From Palsa-89 sp963824345 (GTDB lineage: Bacteria; Acidobacteriota; Terriglobia; Bryobacterales; Bryobacteraceae): a stretch of DNA of 64,000 bases. Shown piece after piece: positions 1-8,851 of the stretch (the first letter of the stretch is position 1; every line of letters begins with the position of its first letter). The stretch is from the NCBI GenBank assembly GCA_963824345.1, contig CAWGOZ010000006.1, positions 372,001-436,000 on the forward strand. Direction: 5' to 3'. The translations under genes and the position numbers were made by a program. The notes below the pieces were generated by a model. That model did not search any database, was not told where the DNA came from, and saw only the letters and a list, made by a program, of their open reading frames with translations.

Positions 1-257
1 GTACCATCCAGGGGGTCCGTGAAAGTGAAGTCTCCGGCGGGTCCCGAGATGCCGCGGAAGAATTCCTGCAACGTTTGTAACTCGATCTGATCCAGGAGAC
101 CGAGCTGAATTACCCAGCTGTGTAGCATGCTTTGGTAATTGCAGAACCGCTGTTCGGATCCATCCACGAATTGCACCGCCGTGGTCGAGAACTGGAGGCC
201 GCGCTGGGCCGGATACTGCATTACAGCCCCAGTCTTCAATGTCGGAAATGTGCTCAT
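1..257 (-). CDS. DUF2460-like distal tail protein (partial)
   Basis: This is the N-terminal 85 residues of a phage tail protein, running off the left edge of the window. The stretch reads MSTFPTLKTGAVMQYPAQRG, then GSEQRF, EFFRGISGP and finally FTFTDPLDG. The closing pattern (an FF pair, a gly-rich turn, then an F-x-F-x-DPLD motif) resembles the N-terminal part of the DUF2460 / distal tail family, whose members close the tip of siphovirus and gene-transfer-agent tails. It starts 3 bases after the stop of the preceding tail gene, so it belongs to the same operon. The family assignment rests on pattern memory and the C-terminus is not visible. Confidence 0.6.
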   Translation of the reverse strand, partial: MSTFPTLKTGAVMQYPAQRGLQFSTTAVQFVDGSEQRFCNYQSMLHSWVIQLGLLDQIELQTLQEFFRGISGPAGDFTFTDPLDG

Positions 258-260
258 AAT

Positions 261-935
261 CTACAGGCTGGAAATTACGTCATTTAACGAATTAGAATTC
301 AAGATTGCCTGTTTCACCGCATTTGCTATGTCATCGGCATGATCGAGAAACGATTGACTGTCCATCGCGTTTACTTGCACAGTAATCTGTTGCGAGGCGC
401 CGGCGGATGGCGCCCGCGGCTGGCCCGTATCGCCGTAACTAACCGGAACCACCTGTCCGGGCGCGCTCGCTGTCAGCCCAGCATTCGATTCCACCGGCGG
501 CGGCAACATAAACGGAGCTGGCACAGCGAGTGTCTGCCCGCCCCCACCGAACAGACTCAGAAGTCCCGTAATCAAGGGCGACAGGCTACTCAGCCCCCCG
601 CCCAAAACACTCGATGCCGCGCTCGCAATGTTACTGCCAACGGAAGATCCGCTGCTGGTCTTCGATGTAGTGCTCTGTGCAAGCGCTTGCGTATTATCTT
701 GCAGGGCGCTGATTTGCGATTGTTGAATGGAGGACAAGCTAGTGATCTGCGTGGTTAGAGAAGTCAATTGTTCCGCAATATCGGAATTGCTGCTTTGCGC
801 CAGGGCAGTCACGCTGGAACCGCCCGCTCCGCCGCCGCTTCCTGTAGATGCAGCCAGCTGCCCAAGTAGGTCACTGCGCGATGCGTTCCCGGCGCTGCTT
901 GCCGGAAGAAGATCGTCCCACTTACTTCCGGCCAT
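261..935 (-). CDS. short tape-measure-like tail protein
   Basis: This 224-residue protein is rich in Ser, Ala, Gly and Gln. Residues 50-90 look helical and coiled (repeated SLTTQI / SLSSIQQ / SALQ). A hydrophobic gly-rich segment at about 105-135 could cross a membrane. The C-terminal piece (QITVQVNAMDSQSFLDHADD and following) resembles the ends of tail tape-measure proteins. It lies between the frameshifted tail chaperones and the distal tail gene, exactly where a tape measure belongs. Siphovirus tape measures are usually much longer, so either the tail is very short or this is another tail component. The start overlaps the previous frame by 14 bases. Confidence 0.55.
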   Translation of the reverse strand: MAGSKWDDLLPASSAGNASRSDLLGQLAASTGSGGGAGGSSVTALAQSSNSDIAEQLTSLTTQITSLSSIQQSQISALQDNTQALAQSTTSKTSSGSSVGSNIASAASSVLGGGLSSLSPLITGLLSLFGGGGQTLAVPAPFMLPPPVESNAGLTASAPGQVVPVSYGDTGQPRAPSAGASQQITVQVNAMDSQSFLDHADDIANAVKQAILNSNSLNDVISSL

Positions 936-1694
936 GGTTGTTTTCCGTCCTCAGCTCGTTTTCCACGACAAAGATGGCCTCCACCAGGCGAGCGGGTAAT
1001 TCGTAAACTCTCCCAGCGCCAAGCAGCTTCCAGGCATGAAACTCCTCCAACAGCGCGATACTCTCCGGCGTTATGTACAACGTCGGACAAGTCCCCAAAG
1101 ACACCTTGCCTCTGGCCCAAACGATCGGCGTGATCGAATCCGCATCGTGCGTCAACCATCCGCATCGCCGCTTCCGCTCCAGACCGCTCTTTCGGCAAAT
1201 GTCGCAGCTCCACGCGGCCTTGTTTCCAAGTTGAAAATGGAACGCGACGATCAGTTTTTTCTTTCTGCCTCGCTCAACCCAAACTGCGCCTTAATCGCGC
1301 CGACTACCTCGCGCGCTAGATCCTCGGGCCCCTTCTCGAGTAACTGCTCCGCGCCGGCAGCCGCGCCGTCAATGATCAGCCCTTCGATTTTCACGAGCCC
1401 CCACTGTAAGTACATTGCGTCAATTTCCTGTGCCAGAATGTTGGCTTCAATTTTCTCGTGCAACTCCGTGCCTGCTTCAAGAAACTCCGCCCTCCGGGTG
1501 ATTTCGCGGACTCGCCTGCTCAGTTCCATGCGCCGCCCGAACGAAATCCGGTGGATCGCAAATCTGACCCCCGGTGCGGCTTTGGAGTCAATCGAAACCA
1601 CACTGTCGTAGCGCACGGCGCCGTTCGTCGAAACCGTTCCCGAACCCGCGGCGACATCCCTTTCTTCCTTACCCGAACGCGACATAAATCTCAT
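922..1694 (-). CDS. tail assembly chaperone, -1 frameshift fusion (GT-like)
   Basis: This is the long product made when ribosomes slip back one base at the A AAA AAC heptamer just before the stop of the shorter chaperone. I checked codon by codon that the -1 frame is open from the slip site to the TAA at 922, with no stop. It adds about 110 residues and gives a protein of about 257. The added domain contains CDIC and then RCGWL, three cysteines that might bind metal, followed by PIVWARGKVSLGTC. Lambda G/GT and many other long-tailed phages make a tail chaperone and its frameshifted extension this way to assemble tail tube around the tape measure. The gene sits between tail tube and tape measure, as in those phages. 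No good independent start exists for the downstream frame; its first start-like codon is TTG at 1155. Confidence 0.72.
1251..1694 (-). CDS. tail assembly chaperone, short form (G-like)
   Basis: This 147-residue protein is mostly charged and helical, with RRMELSRRVREITRR near the middle and GPEDLAREVVGAIKAQFGL at the end. The final codons are AGA AAA AAC TGA, so the stop directly follows a slippery heptamer. Size, position after the tail tube gene and the frameshift signal all match the short tail assembly chaperone of siphoviruses. The start overlaps the end of the tail tube gene by 26 bases, which suggests translational coupling. Confidence 0.65.
   Translation of the reverse strand: MRFMSRSGKEERDVAAGSGTVSTNGAVRYDSVVSIDSKAAPGVRFAIHRISFGRRMELSRRVREITRRAEFLEAGTELHEKIEANILAQEIDAMYLQWGLVKIEGLIIDGAAAGAEQLLEKGPEDLAREVVGAIKAQFGLSEAERKN
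1254..1260 (-). other. programmed -1 ribosomal frameshift site (A AAA AAC)
   Basis: On the minus strand the in-frame reading is AGA AAA AAC TGA. The heptamer A AAA AAC fits the X XXY YYZ rule for tandem tRNA slippage, and the zero-frame stop comes immediately after it. The -1 frame then runs open for 110 codons. I did not fold the downstream sequence for a stimulatory stem. Confidence 0.75.
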
Positions 1695-2838
1695 CGTTCA
1701 CGCTTCCTTGCGCACGGCAGTTTTGAAATTGCCACTGCAGCCGTGTCTCTGAGTCATCGAAAGCTGGCACCTCCGGCACAACGCCATTCATGTAGAGGCC
1801 GAACAATTGGCCTTGCTGTTGGCCAAGTTGCATCATCACGCTGATGGGCGATCTTTGGCGGGCAGCTTGATAAAGCGCCGCCGTGGCCGCATCGTCCATT
1901 TCAAAAATCGTTAGACTAGTGGACACTGTTCGCTGGCCGGGCGCGATCGCACTCGGTAAACTGGTGCCGAATTCCATCGCCCGCAGGTCTAGGTTGTTCG
2001 TGAACGTCACTGTGGCGGCGGTTAAAGTGTAGAACCGTGCGGGCGAAATGCCCAGCCAGATTTGTCCCAGATTTCCTGGAATAATGGAGTAGTTAATCGG
2101 TGCTACACTCGGCTCCGCCGGAAACGCCGACAACCCGAATTGTCCGCTCTCAAAACTGGCCGTGTCCACTAGATCTTGGGCCGCCCCGTTGAAATCGAAC
2201 TCATGGAAATCGCCATTGAGTTTTATCGACAGTGTATCGATGGCCATGCCCGCAAGCACTCGCTGCACGGCAGTGGGGGGGCTCCAGTAGTCGAAGAGCG
2301 TCACGCTCGGCAGGCTTTCGGCCGGCTGATACATCGCGGTCGGCCCGGTTTGCGAGTTCACCGCTGGAGTCACGGAAAATGGGGCATTGAGCTGAACCGT
2401 GTCCGCATTTATTACCACCGTGACGAAACGAATCTCTCCGCCGCTGGTGACCGCTCCTCCCGCAGCCAGGCCATGCGGTGCTGTGAAGGCCAGAGTGGAC
2501 GATCCGCTTGCGCCAGCAACGGTGCCGCCGGCCGATTGTGCCGCCGTTGCGCCCAGACACGCCTGAAACAGGGGACCGTAGGGCGGCAGAACACCCGGAT
2601 CGTCCCAGGTCGCCATGTAAGTCGTCAACCCAAAGCTGGTCTGTAGTCGCAGGCCGCTGGGATTCCCTGCAAACGTTCGCGATCCTGTCTTGTCCGCGCG
2701 CTGAACCTTCTCCGTCTGTTGTTTGGCCGTCAACTTCACAGCCGGAATCCGGTTACTCGCGTTCACTGTCGCGGCCACGCCGTAACTTTGCTCTAAAGCG
2801 ACGTAAAATCGATTGTCATTCGAAAGGATGTAGGACAT
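1669..2838 (-). CDS. phage major tail (tube) protein
   Basis: This 389-residue protein starts MSYILSNDNRFYVALEQSYG. It continues with a segment typical of tail tube proteins that describes an assembly made from a base value (RIPAVKLTAKQQTEKVQRAD, then SFGLTTYMATW). Its middle (about 110-170) is rich in Gly, Ala and Ser and looks like an inserted beta domain. The second half has repeated beta-strand patterns and ends RAQGSVNDEIYVAFG. It lies between the tail terminator-like gene and the tail chaperones, the usual place of the tail tube gene. I assign the role from position and composition; no catalytic motif is expected. Confidence 0.6.
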   Translation of the reverse strand: MSYILSNDNRFYVALEQSYGVAATVNASNRIPAVKLTAKQQTEKVQRADKTGSRTFAGNPSGLRLQTSFGLTTYMATWDDPGVLPPYGPLFQACLGATAAQSAGGTVAGASGSSTLAFTAPHGLAAGGAVTSGGEIRFVTVVINADTVQLNAPFSVTPAVNSQTGPTAMYQPAESLPSVTLFDYWSPPTAVQRVLAGMAIDTLSIKLNGDFHEFDFNGAAQDLVDTASFESGQFGLSAFPAEPSVAPINYSIIPGNLGQIWLGISPARFYTLTAATVTFTNNLDLRAMEFGTSLPSAIAPGQRTVSTSLTIFEMDDAATAALYQAARQRSPISVMMQLGQQQGQLFGLYMNGVVPEVPAFDDSETRLQWQFQNCRAQGSVNDEIYVAFG

Positions 2839-2858
2839 AGGACGCTTAAACTCGCGAG

Positions 2859-3356
2859 TTAACCCGCGCTGATCTCCAGAACAAATAAGACTTTCCCGAT
2901 CTGCAGAAAGTTCCGCCCGCCGTGCTTCACTCCACCGAACGTAACCACGTAGCCGCCGCCAAAGAAGATGCCGTCCCCCCAGTCACCGCGGCTATTGTCC
3001 AGCACCTGCGTGATGGCGTCCATATAAGCCTGCAAGTTTGTTTCGATATAGTCCAGCCGGTCCTGAGACACACGGGCTTCCACAACCATTTGAGCTTCGC
3101 CGGAAAATGACCGGAATTTCTCTCGAAGCTGATTGACCACTTTGGTACAGTAAACGTAAACCAGCGGATAATTGTCGACGGTGCTTAAATCAAACACGTC
3201 CGGAGTGACATTCTGCGCGATAATTTGCTGCGGCGTTATTCTGGGCAGCGCCACTCCTTGCTGCACACTGAACGCCTCCAGTGCCGCGGCTAGCCCGCTG
3301 CCGGCGGCCAAAACTCCTAGAACCTTCTGTGTGCTTGTTCCCGCGATAAGCAGCAC
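2859..3356 (-). CDS. tail terminator / head-tail joining-like protein
   Basis: This 165-residue protein carries a central stretch YPLVYVYCTKVVNQLREKFR and the pattern VVEARVSQDRLDYIETNLQAYMDA. It ends with beta strands (FLQIGKVLFVLEISAG). Its size and position between the connector and the tail tube suit a tail terminator or tail completion protein. The start lies 3 bases past the stop of the connector gene, so it is part of the same operon. The role is inferred from gene order. Confidence 0.45.
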   Translation of the reverse strand: MLLIAGTSTQKVLGVLAAGSGLAAALEAFSVQQGVALPRITPQQIIAQNVTPDVFDLSTVDNYPLVYVYCTKVVNQLREKFRSFSGEAQMVVEARVSQDRLDYIETNLQAYMDAITQVLDNSRGDWGDGIFFGGGYVVTFGGVKHGGRNFLQIGKVLFVLEISAG

Positions 3357-3358
3357 GT

Positions 3359-4126
3359 TCAGCCTCTTTCAATGAAACGCTGATCCACGATGAACCAGGC
3401 CGGCAACTGCCCTGCAGTGACTGGCGTGCCAGAACTCAAGGCTCCAGTCATGCTCCAGCTGTTGCCTGGCGTCACGGGAGTGTCATTTTGGCGCGTCAGC
3501 GTATCGGGCGACAGTCCAACATAGGCGTTCCAGCCAGCCGCGCTCGGCGGCGGGCTCGCTAGCATCACCACAAGGACCTCGCCGACAGTGGTAGTCAGTG
3601 TTGCTTCCTCGCTCGGCGCGCCTTCTTGTCCGGCGGCATTTACCCACGTCGCGGCCACGTAAAATGTCTCTGAGGCTCCACTCCCCGGAACGCTGGATAA
3701 CTCCGGCGGCGGCGCCATCGGAATGGGGTCCGCAACCACGCCGACCCCGAGTTGAAAATACTTTCGCAAGCTTACTTTCGCTAATTGCTCGTATTCATGC
3801 CACTTGCCCTGATACCGATCATTCAGTTGGTTGTAGTAGGCGTCCCGATATACCAACGCAAGCGTCGTCAGCGCATGCCAGCGTGCCAGCGCCTCCGTCA
3901 CCACAACATCGGCCAAGTCCATTCGACGCTTGAAATTCGGCTGATGGTCGCGAAAGGATGCCCGCCGAAACAGGAACAACATCAGTTCACTCCCGAGTGC
4001 TTGTTGCGCCAGGGCCCCCTTGACGCCGACGTCAATGCCCTCCGCGTTCGCCACCGCCAGAACCGACGAATCGTATTCCTGAAGGTCTTCTGCCGAACTG
4101 ATGGGGCCGTCCGTGAATAATGCCAT
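3359..4126 (-). CDS. head-tail connector-like protein with C-terminal beta domain
   Basis: In this 255-residue protein the first ~135 residues are helical (NFKRRMDLADVVVTEALARW and so on), as in head-tail adaptor proteins. The rest (about 150-255) has the look of a fibronectin- or Ig-type domain (TFYVAATWVNAAGQEGAPSE, then WNAYVGLSPDTLTRQN). Such surface beta domains are often added to virion proteins. Its place after the coat gene supports a connector or completion role. Confidence 0.45.
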   Translation of the reverse strand: MALFTDGPISSAEDLQEYDSSVLAVANAEGIDVGVKGALAQQALGSELMLFLFRRASFRDHQPNFKRRMDLADVVVTEALARWHALTTLALVYRDAYYNQLNDRYQGKWHEYEQLAKVSLRKYFQLGVGVVADPIPMAPPPELSSVPGSGASETFYVAATWVNAAGQEGAPSEEATLTTTVGEVLVVMLASPPPSAAGWNAYVGLSPDTLTRQNDTPVTPGNSWSMTGALSSGTPVTAGQLPAWFIVDQRFIERG

Positions 4127-4139
4127 TGTTCGGCGCTCG

Positions 4140-4466
4140 CTATCGCTTCTCCGCTCGAACCGAGCCCTTCAACGCTCGCAGGTCGGCTTCCGAAATCACG
4201 TTCACCTGGACCTTGCCGGCCATCTCCCGCTGCCGCGCTTCTTGCACGCCTTTTTCCGCTGCCGCGCGAAATTCCCCGCTCTCCTCACTCGTCGCCAGGC
4301 GGGCACGCCCCTCTAAGATCAACCGGGCGGCAATGGCTCGTGATACTTCCGCCAATTGACCCGGCCGGCCCCCGTCGGGCGTTTCGTGGCTCACCACCAC
4401 AACGTGCGCATCCGCGATTTCCCGTTCAATCTTCCGCAGTTTTTGATAAAACGCCCTTAAGTCCAT
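4140..4466 (-). CDS. small phage protein of unknown role
   Basis: This is a 108-residue helical charged protein beginning MDLRAFYQKLRKIEREIADA. The start at 4466 was preferred over an upstream ATG because a purine-rich GGGGGCAGG precedes it and because the upstream extension would run into the coat gene. A central section (SHETPDGGRPGQLAEVSRAI) and the charged C-terminus (ISEADLRALKGSVRAEKR) are visible. It lies between coat and connector genes. I do not recognise the family; a head-decoration or head-completion role is possible. Confidence 0.5.
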   Translation of the reverse strand: MDLRAFYQKLRKIEREIADAHVVVVSHETPDGGRPGQLAEVSRAIAARLILEGRARLATSEESGEFRAAAEKGVQEARQREMAGKVQVNVISEADLRALKGSVRAEKR

Positions 4467-4551
4467 CCTGCCCCCTTTTCCGCGCGGACAGACACACCTG
4501 CATCCGTCCGCGTAGCGTACCGTCGTCCGATTTGTAATGCTTAGTGGCCGA

Positions 4552-5463
4552 TTAGCTGTTGACCTGAACTCCGAACGAATTGCGGAGGACCGCAGTCCCG
4601 TAGAGCACGTCAACTGTGAATTGCTGCGCTAGCGTGTTTGGCTGATAACTCATGATCACGCGAATTCCGAAATTGCCCATCTCCGCGTACTCGGCGATAG
4701 CCCCGGTTCCCGGCAGAGGTTGCGGAAGCCGGCGTATGACCAGCCCGATCGCATCCCTCGAGAACGCCAGATTGTGAGTGTTCACGGGTCCACTGCCGGT
4801 GGTCTGCACCAGCTGCGATCGAAACACGAAGAAATCCTTGATCTTGCCCACCGCCCCGTCCACCAGCGCGCGCAATCCCGCATCCCCGGCCGAATAATAT
4901 TCACTAAATCGCGGAATCTGCCTGAGGGCTGAGTAACTGATCGGATCAACCACCAGGTACTTGCTCGCCGACGCCGGAACTTTCGCGGAAAACAAAGCCG
5001 TCTCCGCCGCGTCTACTACACTTTCAACCAGCGCCACGCCGGCAGTTCCTACTGCTGCATTCGAGCTGAATTGCGAATACAAGCTCAAAATATCGGTCTC
5101 GATTGACTCGGCAATCGCCACCACCGCCGGCTGCATGTACAGCCGCAGAAGATCCGGTACCGCCAGAACCTTGGTCACGTCCGGGATCTGGAATGTCGCT
5201 TCGGCATGTGTGTTCAGCACGATCTGCGCGTTCCCTAAATTAGGATTCTGTGTCTGCACCGTCCCGCCTTCCGCGATGTTGTTCGCTACCAAGGTGGGCG
5301 GTATCGGCACATTCACCGTATCCCCCGCGTTCGCCAACGTCGGTTCATAATCCCGGTTGACTAAGTTGCCCATGACCAGGTTACTAACCAGTGCTGGCAA
5401 CGCATCCACGGCCACTAGCTTCACGATTGCATTCGCTACATTTGCTGATGTAATTGCGCCCAT
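4552..5463 (-). CDS. major capsid protein, P22 coat-protein-like
   Basis: The 303-residue product opens with ANVANAIVKLVAVDALPALV and then NLVNRDYEPTLANAGDTVNV, the N-terminal pattern of P22 gp5-type coat proteins. Later parts (IAESIETDILSLYSQF; KYLVVDPISYSAL; HNLAFSRDAIGLVIRRLP) also fit that fold family. It follows the scaffold gene directly, as coat genes do. A ribosome-binding site is visible in GAGGTAAAGG just upstream. Coat proteins of this fold assemble the icosahedral shell with scaffold help, and no prohead protease gene is visible here. Confidence 0.75.
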   Translation of the reverse strand: MGAITSANVANAIVKLVAVDALPALVSNLVMGNLVNRDYEPTLANAGDTVNVPIPPTLVANNIAEGGTVQTQNPNLGNAQIVLNTHAEATFQIPDVTKVLAVPDLLRLYMQPAVVAIAESIETDILSLYSQFSSNAAVGTAGVALVESVVDAAETALFSAKVPASASKYLVVDPISYSALRQIPRFSEYYSAGDAGLRALVDGAVGKIKDFFVFRSQLVQTTGSGPVNTHNLAFSRDAIGLVIRRLPQPLPGTGAIAEYAEMGNFGIRVIMSYQPNTLAQQFTVDVLYGTAVLRNSFGVQVNS

Positions 5464-5538
5464 TAACCTTTACCTCGTTTCATTGTTTTCAGATTTAAAC
5501 CGGCCAACGTGTTCCTTGAGCCGTCTCCCGGAGCCGTC

Positions 5539-6102
5539 TCACATGCCTCGCAGTGCTTGACTCGCCACTCTCGAGACTTCTTGGCGAACCTTATCCAGTT
5601 CTTCCGGACTCATGCCCGGCCGAATCTTATCCAGATTGAATCCGCCTGAATTCGAGGCAACCTTCGGCCCCGATCCCATCCCCGATCCGCCTGTCATGCG
5701 GGCTGGTAGCAATTCGGGATTTTCCTGCACAAACTGCGCCAAATAGTCCCGAAGAGATACTTCTCCGGGCCCGTCCCGCGCGATCAGCTGGCCGTCGTCG
5801 CGCCGCTGAATATCGTCCTTCACCGCCCGGTACGCCAGATCCACCTTGGCTACGCCTAACCGTTGTAGCTCGGTGCGAATTGACGAACTCCGCTCCGCCT
5901 CGTCGGCCATTTGCCGGCTGCGCTGATTCTCTTGGACCAGATCGTTCACGCGCTTCTCCAAGTCCTCGCGCCGCTTGCGCTCCTCCAGGAGCTCCGCCTT
6001 ATACGCGGGCTCCGCCTTCACCTGCTCGGCCTGCACGAATTCCTCGATCACGCCGCGTATCAGAGAACGCAGCTCCGGCGCATCCGTCTTCGTTTCTTCC
6101 AT
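5539..6102 (-). CDS. phage scaffold protein
   Basis: This 187-residue protein is highly charged and helical. Residues 20-75 form a likely coiled coil (EERKRREDLEKRVNDLVQEN). The middle has RDYLAQFVQENPELLPARM, and the C-terminus is a gly-rich linker followed by a short basic and hydrophobic helix (SPEELDKVRQEVSRVASQAL), the usual coat-binding tail of scaffolds. It lies between portal and coat genes. Confidence 0.65.
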   Translation of the reverse strand: MEETKTDAPELRSLIRGVIEEFVQAEQVKAEPAYKAELLEERKRREDLEKRVNDLVQENQRSRQMADEAERSSSIRTELQRLGVAKVDLAYRAVKDDIQRRDDGQLIARDGPGEVSLRDYLAQFVQENPELLPARMTGGSGMGSGPKVASNSGGFNLDKIRPGMSPEELDKVRQEVSRVASQALRGM

Positions 6103-6141
6103 AACCCTCCCAGTCTGATTCCCTGTGGCGCTCGCGCCGCC

Positions 6142-7536
6142 TCACTGTTGATCGATCTCGCGCCCGATCTGATCCTTCACTTCTTGGCGGACGTCGCACA
6201 GGAATTGAAAAGCCAGCTTCTTATAAACTTGTTTTCGCAGTGTCGGCGAATTCATCCCCAAACTGAGCAACTGCTGAGCATCTGCCAGCTCCGTCCCAAA
6301 ATCGCCAATGTCAAACTCATCCATGCCCGAAACATCGATGCTCAGTCCGTCCTCTCGCGCGGTGTCCACGGCGCGAAGTACTCGCTTCATCGAATCTTTG
6401 ATCGCGTCTCCATAGGCCCGCAGAACCTCCTGCGTGATGGCGTAGTCGCGCTGTTTGCTCACGCCCGATTGGGCCGCGTTGCCTGAAACCGATCCACCTG
6501 CGTGGGTCACGTAGCACACCCGGTAAATTTCTTCTTGCAGCCGGGTCAGATTGTCCGCTGCAATTTGATACACCGTTCCTTGTGGCTCTGTCCATCCGAA
6601 CCGGTCTTGCGGGCCCAGTTGAATGTAGTACGATTCGCCCATCACTTGATCCCAATCGCGCTCCGAATAGACCACCGGCATCGCAAACAGGCCCATCGTC
6701 AGCGCCCACCCCAGCGCATTCGATTTGTTGAAATGCTCCAGCTGCAAGGTCGCGGCTTTATTCAGCAGCCACAACCCTTCCGAGACGCGCAACTCCACTA
6801 GCGGAACGCGTGACTGCTTCGCCAGCCCGTGTTTCCCCTCGGCCACAACCTCAATGGGGCCGTGATCCGTTCCGCCCTCTGTCTGCTCATAGATCCGGTA
6901 CGTCTCCTTGTCGTAGTAAACCCAGCGAGTCTGCTTGGACCAGCCTGCATCCTCCAACCGCTCCTTGCGCAAGCTCTGCGTTCGAAGCACCACCCATTGA
7001 TACTGTCCATGTTCGTCATAGCTCCAGTTGATCAGCTCGTCCGCGGCGTAACCCACTAAGTACGCTCTGGACGTCCCGCGTTCATCTTCCTCGGCTCGCG
7101 TTCCCACTGGCTCCTGCAGCCGGGGAAAATCGATTAACACGCAGCTTTTGCCGCATACCAGCGCTTCCACGAATTGCCGGCGGAAGAACTCGGCCAGATT
7201 CGTGCCTTTCAGATCGCAATCTTCCGTAAATTGCCCAAAGAATTTGCGAGATCGCTCACTCTTTCCATCGAACGTCAGGACCGGCTCACGCCGGAACAGA
7301 GTCGCCGTATACCAATCCACGATCGACCCGATGTAATTCTCGTAAAAGCTCCGGCTCAGCCTCTCGATATAGACGTCTCCGGGCTCCTTCTGACGCCGGA
7401 CCAAATACTGATCCGCATTCACTCGAAACTGCTCCCCTCCCGCGTACAGGTCTCGATACTGCCGCCACATCGCCCGTTTCACTGCGTATTCCGGATGCTC
7501 GTGATTAATGTCTGGACCAACCGTGCCTATGTTCAT
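6142..7536 (-). CDS. phage portal protein
   Basis: The 464-residue product has the layout of SPP1/DUF4055-type portals: an N-terminal wing (YIERLSRSFYENYIGSIVDW), then FRRQFVEALVCGKSCVLIDF, a core with RVPLVELRVSEGLWLLNKAA and a C-terminal helical part rich in charged residues. Portals form the dodecameric ring at one capsid vertex through which DNA is packed. The gene follows the large terminase, with only 13 bases between them. Length suits the family. Confidence 0.72.
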   Translation of the reverse strand: MNIGTVGPDINHEHPEYAVKRAMWRQYRDLYAGGEQFRVNADQYLVRRQKEPGDVYIERLSRSFYENYIGSIVDWYTATLFRREPVLTFDGKSERSRKFFGQFTEDCDLKGTNLAEFFRRQFVEALVCGKSCVLIDFPRLQEPVGTRAEEDERGTSRAYLVGYAADELINWSYDEHGQYQWVVLRTQSLRKERLEDAGWSKQTRWVYYDKETYRIYEQTEGGTDHGPIEVVAEGKHGLAKQSRVPLVELRVSEGLWLLNKAATLQLEHFNKSNALGWALTMGLFAMPVVYSERDWDQVMGESYYIQLGPQDRFGWTEPQGTVYQIAADNLTRLQEEIYRVCYVTHAGGSVSGNAAQSGVSKQRDYAITQEVLRAYGDAIKDSMKRVLRAVDTAREDGLSIDVSGMDEFDIGDFGTELADAQQLLSLGMNSPTLRKQVYKKLAFQFLCDVRQEVKDQIGREIDQQ

Positions 7537-7549
7537 CGAGTCCTCGCGC

Positions 7550-8851
7550 CTAAATCAACCGCCGGTTTTGTTCTCCGAACTTCGTTCGAGGCCGGTATTG
7601 TTGCCATAGCAAATAACCCAGCGCATCGGATAAATGCGTCCTTTTCGAATCTTTTTCCTTATCAATGATTCCGCTATCTGGCTTATAAGTGACTTCCTCT
7701 AAATCAGCTACCAAACCGGAGCATCGGGAGTGCACCACCAGCCGGACTTCTTCGTCCGCTGAAAACAGCTTGGCGTTCACCAAGGCCACACGCTCGCGGA
7801 CACTCGGATTGCTGGGAGGCACGCAGAACTTCAGGTTCTTGTACGCGGTCCGCCGGAAGTACTCCTTGATGATGTTGTAGTCCGTGGTTCCAGCCGTCTG
7901 CAATCTCTGCCCCGACGCGTCTCCATACACCACGATTCCAGCCTGATGATTGGGATAGCGCTCGTGGAACTCCTCGCAGGCCTGCATCGTGCTCGCCCGG
8001 CTCAGAACCACTTCATCCAGCACCCGGATCTCCTCTCCGCTTCTCTGCGCCACAATCGAACTCATCGGATCCACGTTGAAGTCCAGCGCCCAAAACAACG
8101 GCAGCCTGAGGTCGACTTCGATTTCCCTGACATTCCGCGATCGTTTGAATGCCCCGTAGACGGCGCCGGACTGCACATTCAGATACTCGCCCAACGCTTC
8201 CTGCTCGAAGAATTTCGCGTCGTAGCTCTCCTTCAAGCGATCGTAGAAGTCCGGGATTCTGTCCAGCACATACCGATTCTCGAAAGGCTGCGCCAGCACC
8301 ACCTCGTAACCCTCCACCATGTCTCGAACAAATCGCCGATACACCCAATCGAAACCCTTCGGAGTCCAAACCGCGAACCCACACAATCGCGACGCGCGCG
8401 GATCTCGCAGCCGTCCTTCCAGGCGCAACCAGGCTTCCTCGGCCGTGTAAGTTAGCTCGTCCAGACCGAACCACGCCAGATTGGTTCCCCGCAGCCGCTC
8501 GAAGTCGTCCACCGCCCGAAAATAAATCCGCGACCCGGTGTCCTTCATCAACAACACCGATTCGGCCTTGTTCAACTCGTGCCGGATTCGATTGCCGTTG
8601 AGCACCTCGAGAAAACTCGTCAGCGTGGCGTCCCGCAACATCGGATACGTCGGCGCTCCAATCAGTCCTTGCCGGCCAGGGTTCAAATAACTCAGCCGAA
8701 TTGCCTCTTGGCACAACGCCTGGCTCTTACCCGACCCAATGGGACCCGAAAACCCTTTAAACCGTGCTTTTGACGCGTGGAACTTACTTTGTGATGGAAG
8801 CGGTGCATAGTCTATTTCAATTCGCCGCGTTTTTCCGCTGGCTCTTTCCAC
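7550..8851 (-). CDS. terL: phage terminase large subunit
   Basis: This packaging motor has both expected domains. The ATPase has a Walker A GPIGSGKS at residues 36-43 and a Walker B ending FGLDE at about 128-132. The nuclease domain has acidic motifs in WALDFNVDP, VVYGDASG and THLSDALGYL, matching the RNase-H-like metal site. At 433 residues the length is normal. Its start overlaps the end of the preceding small gene by about 40 bases. The intact motifs argue that the packaging gene is not decayed. Confidence 0.85.
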   Translation of the reverse strand: MERASGKTRRIEIDYAPLPSQSKFHASKARFKGFSGPIGSGKSQALCQEAIRLSYLNPGRQGLIGAPTYPMLRDATLTSFLEVLNGNRIRHELNKAESVLLMKDTGSRIYFRAVDDFERLRGTNLAWFGLDELTYTAEEAWLRLEGRLRDPRASRLCGFAVWTPKGFDWVYRRFVRDMVEGYEVVLAQPFENRYVLDRIPDFYDRLKESYDAKFFEQEALGEYLNVQSGAVYGAFKRSRNVREIEVDLRLPLFWALDFNVDPMSSIVAQRSGEEIRVLDEVVLSRASTMQACEEFHERYPNHQAGIVVYGDASGQRLQTAGTTDYNIIKEYFRRTAYKNLKFCVPPSNPSVRERVALVNAKLFSADEEVRLVVHSRCSGLVADLEEVTYKPDSGIIDKEKDSKRTHLSDALGYLLWQQYRPRTKFGEQNRRLI

